DNA from: Candidatus Poseidonia sp.
GTDB taxonomy: Archaea; Thermoplasmatota; Poseidoniia; Poseidoniales; Poseidoniaceae
DNA length: 10,709 nt
Direction: 5' to 3'
Assembly (NCBI GenBank): GCA_013330155.1
Contig: DUIU01000138.1
Span: forward strand, 445-11,153
Shown here: piece after piece, positions 7,481 through 10,709 of the stretch
Position numbering within the stretch: the stretch's first letter is position 1
How the letters are laid out: every line of letters starts with the position of its first letter
The notes under the pieces: model-generated
Told to the model about the DNA's origin: nothing
What the model saw: the letters and a program-made list of their open reading frames with translations, nothing else
The model's database searches: none
Made by a program: the position numbers and the translations under genes

Positions 7481-8847
7481 CAGTAGGCCTCCCGGTAAGC
7501 GGACAACACCTTGTTGCCAAGTAAATTCAGACACAACGTAATGACGAACAGGTAGAGGCCCACGGCGAAGATGGTCAAGTAGCCAATTTCACCAAAGGGA
7601 AGATCGCCGCCGACGCGCTGTGCAATGTAAGCCGTCATCGTCTGAGCTGGCAGGAACATGTTGGACGTGTAGACGGCCACGGTTCCGACGGCCAAGGTCA
7701 CGGCCATGGTCTCGCCAACGGCACGGGAAAGCGCAAGGATGATGCTGGCGATGATGCCTGAGAGCGAAGCTTGAATCATCACGTTGAACGTGGTCTCGAT
7801 TTTTGTGGCACCGAGGGCCAAGGAGCCCTCCCGCAATTCGTTGGGAACAGCCCGCAGCGCATCTTCGGACATTGAAGCCACCAACGGGAGAATCATGACG
7901 CCCACCACGATGGCCCCGTTGATGGGGTTGAGGACGTTGGGTGGGGCGTCAATCCATCCCTGCGCAAAGGCGTAATCGCCGACTTCCACCACCAGCGGAC
8001 CGATGTAGATGAAGGCGAAAAAGCCGTACACCACAGAAGGGACGCCAGCCAGGAGCTCAAGCGTTGGTTTGACCACGGCCACCAAGCGAGGTGAAGCGTA
8101 CTCGCTGAGGTAAATGGCGCACCCCACGCCGAGCGGGACGGCGATGAACAGGGCTCCGAAGGCCACCTGAAGGGTGGTGAGCAGAAGGCTGTTGACACCA
8201 AACGACATGTTCTCGCACAGCGCTCGTCGGTCGGCACAAGCGCCCGTTGGCGTCCATTGGGTTTGGAAAAAGAACTCTCCGAAGGCACCACCGTGATTGT
8301 TGGTGATGGAGAAAAACAGAACGGCGAGGGAGGAAAACCCAAGGAAGTACAAGACAGAACGGTCGGGCGTGGTTTCAGATTTTCCAGAAAGCAAGAGATA
8401 TGCCTTTCCTGCTCGTCGCCAAACAAAGATCAAGCCCGCAAAGGAGAGGGCCACGAGAAAAGAACCGGATCCAAGCCAAATGAAAACGGGAGACAGAAGC
8501 GCAAAGGTGTTGATGGATTTCGGTGGTAACATCAGGTCCTTGTCGGCACGCGCAAGTCGATCCGGTTTGAACTGGATGACGTATTCTCCCGCAAGCGCCA
8601 AAAGAAGAAGGATGAGAGAAATGCCTCCCAGCGATGAAAGCCCGCTGGCGTCCACCTCGAACGTGAACCAACCACGGGCGTCAGCCACCTGTGAAAAGAA
8701 CGACATCGCCTCGAACAAGAGCGTTTGAATGATCCCCAAGGTGATGAGGATGACTGAAAGACTCGTCATAAAGAGGATGTTCCTTGCGTTGATGCGGGAT
8801 GCTTTCTTTGGCCCGTACTTCTTCTCAAGGTGCTCCATGGGGTCCAT
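7480..8847 (-). CDS. pstC: Phosphate ABC transporter permease PstC, with N-terminal insertion
   Basis: This 455-residue membrane permease pairs with PstA. The C-terminal core has 'EFFFQTQWTP' (191-200), 'PLGVGCAIYLSEYASP' (238-253), 'LELLAGVPSVVYGFFA', the EAA coupling loop 'EDALRAVPNELREGSLALGA' (328-347) and 'ALSRAVGETMAVTLAVG', all PstC hallmarks. Bacterial PstC is about 300-330 residues. The extra length is N-terminal: after helix 1 (about 24-46) come helices near 75-92, 115-142 and 164-180 before the core. The outer loop after 'TQWTP' has a cysteine pair, C204 and C211, which could form a disulfide. The ATG at 8847 has GAGGTGG seven bases upstream and lies 11 bases after the regulator's stop. 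A TTG at 8862 is an in-frame but weaker start. Confidence 0.94.
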   Translation of the reverse strand: MDPMEHLEKKYGPKKASRINARNILFMTSLSVILITLGIIQTLLFEAMSFFSQVADARGWFTFEVDASGLSSLGGISLILLLLALAGEYVIQFKPDRLARADKDLMLPPKSINTFALLSPVFIWLGSGSFLVALSFAGLIFVWRRAGKAYLLLSGKSETTPDRSVLYFLGFSSLAVLFFSITNNHGGAFGEFFFQTQWTPTGACADRRALCENMSFGVNSLLLTTLQVAFGALFIAVPLGVGCAIYLSEYASPRLVAVVKPTLELLAGVPSVVYGFFAFIYIGPLVVEVGDYAFAQGWIDAPPNVLNPINGAIVVGVMILPLVASMSEDALRAVPNELREGSLALGATKIETTFNVMIQASLSGIIASIILALSRAVGETMAVTLAVGTVAVYTSNMFLPAQTMTAYIAQRVGGDLPFGEIGYLTIFAVGLYLFVITLCLNLLGNKVLSAYREAY

Positions 8848-8858
8848 GACATTCCACC

Positions 8859-9878
8859 TCAAACAGATTCTAATCGCTCATGCATCAGCATGTTGAGCAG
8901 AGCTTCGGCGAAATTAATGCCGTACGCACAAAGCCTGCGAATGGATTCGGATATTTGAAATTCACAAAACAAACGCTCGGCAGATTTTCGGCCGGTCCAC
9001 AAATCACTTTCCGATGTTTCAATCTCCGCCATGAGAGCAACCAGCGAGGTTTTCGCTTCGTGAATGATGTTGACGTCTTTCGTGTACATGTTGTGCACCA
9101 GGGTCTTGAGGGCTTGCGCCCACGTCGGGATGGCCAGCAGCGGGAGTTCCGTGGTTTTACTTTGAATGAGGTGAGAATTATCACGGACGAGGACGGCCAG
9201 TCGGGCGGCGTGGTCGCCCATGCGCTCCAGGACACGAGCGATGTTGGCGTGCTCCATGGCCGTGTAGCGGTCCACCTTGAGTTTCTTTTCGACAGAGGGA
9301 TTCTTGAGGGCTGAGGCCACTTGGCGTTCGACCAACAACCGGCGGGCGTCTATTTGGCGCTCGCGGTCTTGAATGTCAGAAAGAAGGTCGATGTCCTCGC
9401 CGTTCAACACTTCGAACGCATCGTTCACGAGGCTTGAGATGAGGATATACATTCGATTGATGGAAACTTGAAGGCGCAATTCGGAAGGGTTGAGGATGGA
9501 AACAATGCGGATCAATTTCTCCGTATCGTCCTCAATCTCCATGCCCCGCGTGTCTCGTAGGAAATCTCGAATGTTGATGCGGACCGCGCGGGGAATCTTT
9601 TGGTCGCACTTGACTTCAATGGTGTTGGTGCCCGAAAGGTAAGCCCCGATGAGCAAGTCAACAAGACCGACTGTCAAAGAGCAGCAATCAATGCTCACGC
9701 GTGTCTTGGAGTCCTTGCCCTGCATGGGCGAAATTCGGAGGTCGCCGGAAGCCAACTCCTCAATGCTGACCACGTCGCCTTTGTCAAGGCGATTCCCCTT
9801 TACCCAGGTCTTTGGCAAGGAGACGATCATCGTTGACCCGCCCGTGAGCTGAAGTTTTCGAAATTCGCCTTCATTCAT
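8859..9878 (-). CDS. AbrB-domain/PhoU-domain phosphate uptake regulator
   Basis: This 339-residue protein joins a SpoVT/AbrB-type swapped-hairpin DNA-binding domain to PhoU-like helices, an arrangement found widely in archaea. Residues about 5-50 ('RKLQLTGGSTMIVSLPKTWV' then 'KGNRLDKGDVVSIEEL') form the AbrB domain. A linker or small domain follows (60-125). Two PhoU-like repeats cover about 135-335. The first contains 'RVLERMGDHAARLA' (215-228), whose E218 and D222 give the classic E-x-x-x-D metal motif; the second ('ESIRRLCAYGINFAEAL') is degenerate. It probably senses phosphate status or transporter state and represses or activates the pst promoters. It is first in the operon and faces pstS, so autoregulation is likely. 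The ATG at 9878 has GAGGAGGG seven bases upstream. A longer in-frame start at 9950 would run through the promoter region and is rejected. Confidence 0.9.
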   Translation of the reverse strand: MNEGEFRKLQLTGGSTMIVSLPKTWVKGNRLDKGDVVSIEELASGDLRISPMQGKDSKTRVSIDCCSLTVGLVDLLIGAYLSGTNTIEVKCDQKIPRAVRINIRDFLRDTRGMEIEDDTEKLIRIVSILNPSELRLQVSINRMYILISSLVNDAFEVLNGEDIDLLSDIQDRERQIDARRLLVERQVASALKNPSVEKKLKVDRYTAMEHANIARVLERMGDHAARLAVLVRDNSHLIQSKTTELPLLAIPTWAQALKTLVHNMYTKDVNIIHEAKTSLVALMAEIETSESDLWTGRKSAERLFCEFQISESIRRLCAYGINFAEALLNMLMHERLESV

Positions 9879-9930
9879 CGCGATGCCCTCCTCTGTTAAC
9901 ATCCATATGTACCGGTGATAGATAGAAGGT

Positions 9931-9940
9931 CTATTTATTC
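9931..9940 (-). promoter_or_regulatory. TATA-like box for the AbrB-PhoU/pst operon
   Basis: Read on the minus strand, GAATAAATAG lies about 55 bases before the regulator's ATG. Transcription starting about 25 bases downstream would leave a leader near 30 bases that includes the GAGGAGGG ribosome site. It is an AT-rich match placed as expected; no start site has been shown. Confidence 0.4.
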
Positions 9941-9952
9941 TATTGGGCAATA
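9941..9952. promoter_or_regulatory. Inverted repeat TATTG-GG-CAATA between opposed TATA boxes, candidate operator
   Basis: TATTG and CAATA form a perfect inverted repeat with a two-base spacer. It lies exactly between the minus-strand TATA-like box (9931-9940) and overlaps the start of the plus-strand one (9951-9958), so a bound protein could block or recruit polymerase in both directions. Binding by the neighbouring AbrB-PhoU protein is inferred from position only. Confidence 0.45.
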
Positions 9953-9958
9953 TATATT
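9951..9958 (+). promoter_or_regulatory. TATA-like box for pstS
   Basis: TATATATT is the strongest TATA-like run in the divergent region. Transcription about 25 bases downstream (near 9980) would give pstS a leader of about 55 bases with AAGGAG at 10022-10027 as ribosome site. Confidence 0.45.
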
Positions 9959-9959
9959 T

Positions 9960-9977
9960 CTATTGTGCTGCCAATAG
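9960..9977. promoter_or_regulatory. Second inverted repeat CTATTG-N6-CAATAG, candidate operator
   Basis: Perfect six-base arms (9960-9965 and 9972-9977) enclose TGCTGC. The arms repeat the TATTG/CAATA half-sites of the first palindrome, and a further TATTG occurs at 9982-9986. The element sits just downstream of the pstS TATA-like box, where a repressor would block initiation. Five half-sites in 46 bases exceed what I would expect by chance, although the region is AT-rich. Confidence 0.45.
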
Positions 9978-10035
9978 TCTGTATTGATGAACCCCATGTG
10001 TAAGAGGTGAATCCACAGCACAAGGAGCGAATACA

Positions 10036-10709
10036 ATGAACCTCAAAAAGCATGCAAAAACCTTGACCATTATCATGATCCTCATGACCACCGGACTGGC
10101 CGGTTGTCTTGGTGATGGAGAAACAGAAGACGTCGAACAGAAAACCATCAACATCGCTGGAAGCAGTACGGTGTTCCCCGTGGCCAGCGCCTGGGCTCAA
10201 GCCTACAGCACGGCCAACGATGACTACACCGTCACCGTTGCAGGCGGCGGCTCAGGTGCCGGCGCCTCGAAGGTGTGCAGCACCGACGCTGACAGCGTCA
10301 ACATCGGTGACATGAGCCGTGGCTGGAAGGATTCCGAAGCCTCGGTTGGTGCCGATGGCTACACCTATTCCTGCGCCAACACCGACGTCACCGTCACGCA
10401 ACTCGTCGTCGCCATTGACGGCTTGTCCGTTGTCATGAAGAAGGGTGGCGCTGCCGACCAGTGCGTCACCGACATGGGTGGTCTCTCCATGTCCCAACTC
10501 CGTTGGATTTACAGCGATTGGAGCGAAGAGGACCTCGCCAATCACGAGGAAGGTGGCCTCGACATGAGCTCAACCACACCCAACAACGACGATGACGGTG
10601 TGCGAGAGTGGGGCGACCTGCACAACTCCACGGCCTGCCCCGACCAGGAGATCAAACTCTGGGGCGCCGATTCCGATTCGGGAACCTACGAGTACTTCGG
10701 TGAGCAGGT
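10036..10709 (+). CDS. pstS: Phosphate-binding lipoprotein PstS, 3' end beyond the window
   Basis: The first 224 residues of the substrate-binding subunit of the PstSCAB transporter are present, with no stop before the edge. Residues 1-24 form a lipoprotein signal (basic MNLKKHAK, a hydrophobic core, lipobox LAGC with C24), followed by an acidic tether (GDGETEDVEQ). The phosphate-binding fold begins with 'INIAGSSTVFPVA' (38-50), the canonical PstS first strand and loop, then 'AGGGSGAG' (69-76). Near the cut end 'GADSDSGTYEYF' matches the conserved D-S-G-T-x-x-Y-F phosphate loop. Several extracytoplasmic cysteines (C81, and others in 'YSCANTD', 'DQCVTD' and 'TACPDQ') suggest disulfides. AAGGAG at 10022-10027, eight bases before the ATG, sets the start. 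The gene is divergent from the rest of the pst operon rather than inside it. Family length is usually 300-400, so a third or more is missing. Confidence 0.95.
   Translation, partial: MNLKKHAKTLTIIMILMTTGLAGCLGDGETEDVEQKTINIAGSSTVFPVASAWAQAYSTANDDYTVTVAGGGSGAGASKVCSTDADSVNIGDMSRGWKDSEASVGADGYTYSCANTDVTVTQLVVAIDGLSVVMKKGGAADQCVTDMGGLSMSQLRWIYSDWSEEDLANHEEGGLDMSSTTPNNDDDGVREWGDLHNSTACPDQEIKLWGADSDSGTYEYFGEQ

Noticed and set aside
7481..7534. An 18-residue longer PstA starting at 7534
   Set aside because: It would lie wholly inside the end of pstC. The ATG at 7480 has GGGAGG at correct spacing and a one-base overlap typical of coupled genes.
9879..9950. A 24-residue N-terminal extension of the AbrB-PhoU protein starting at 9950
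   Set aside because: It would translate through the TATA-like box and palindrome. The ATG at 9878 has an excellent ribosome site and fits the family's N-terminus.
10004..10010. GAGGTGA upstream of pstS as a ribosome site for a leader peptide
   Set aside because: No start codon follows at suitable spacing; AAGGAG at 10022-10027 is the site that fits the pstS ATG.

Overview
The window looks archaeal and euryarchaeal, and gene content and base composition suggest a planktonic Marine Group II (Poseidoniales)-type genome. That last step is inference. The supporting signs are a class II tRNA-Leu without an encoded CCA end, TATA-like boxes upstream of the tRNA and the pst genes, an AbrB-domain/PhoU-domain regulator of a type common in archaea, a HerA/FtsK-like ATPase, a PstS lipoprotein with a short acidic tether, and tightly packed genes with GAGGTGA-like ribosome binding sites.

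Left block (1-4112). A gene cut by the left edge reads leftward on the minus strand; its first 32 residues resemble the start of a DegT/DnrJ/EryC1-type aminotransferase. Divergent from it is a plus-strand row: a HerA-like ATPase fused to a six-helix membrane domain, a SOUL-family heme-binding protein, a 58-residue one-helix membrane protein, and an iodotyrosine-deiodinase-like nitroreductase that keeps the Glu-Tyr-Lys substrate triad of that enzyme. Spacing is 17, 48 and 12 bases, so the row may be one transcript. A tRNA-Leu(GAG) with its own TATA-like box follows.

Right block (4282-10709). This is a complete high-affinity phosphate uptake locus except for the cut 3' end of pstS. On the minus strand, in transcription order, are an AbrB-PhoU regulator, pstC, pstA, pstB and a plain phoU, with gaps of 11 bases or overlaps of 1-4 bases: a textbook single operon. 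pstS is divergent, on the plus strand. The 157 bases between the two starts carry two opposed TATA-like boxes and a cluster of TATTG/CAATA inverted repeats, placed so that one factor could control both directions; the AbrB-PhoU protein is the natural candidate.

How it works together: PstS, lipid-anchored outside, captures phosphate; PstC and PstA form the channel and PstB drives it with ATP. The two PhoU-domain proteins probably sense or damp transport, and one of them also carries a DNA-binding domain. Both permeases are much longer than bacterial homologues, with extra N-terminal membrane and extracytoplasmic parts. No stretch over 300 bases lacks a gene. No CRISPR array, insertion sequence or clear mobile element was seen.
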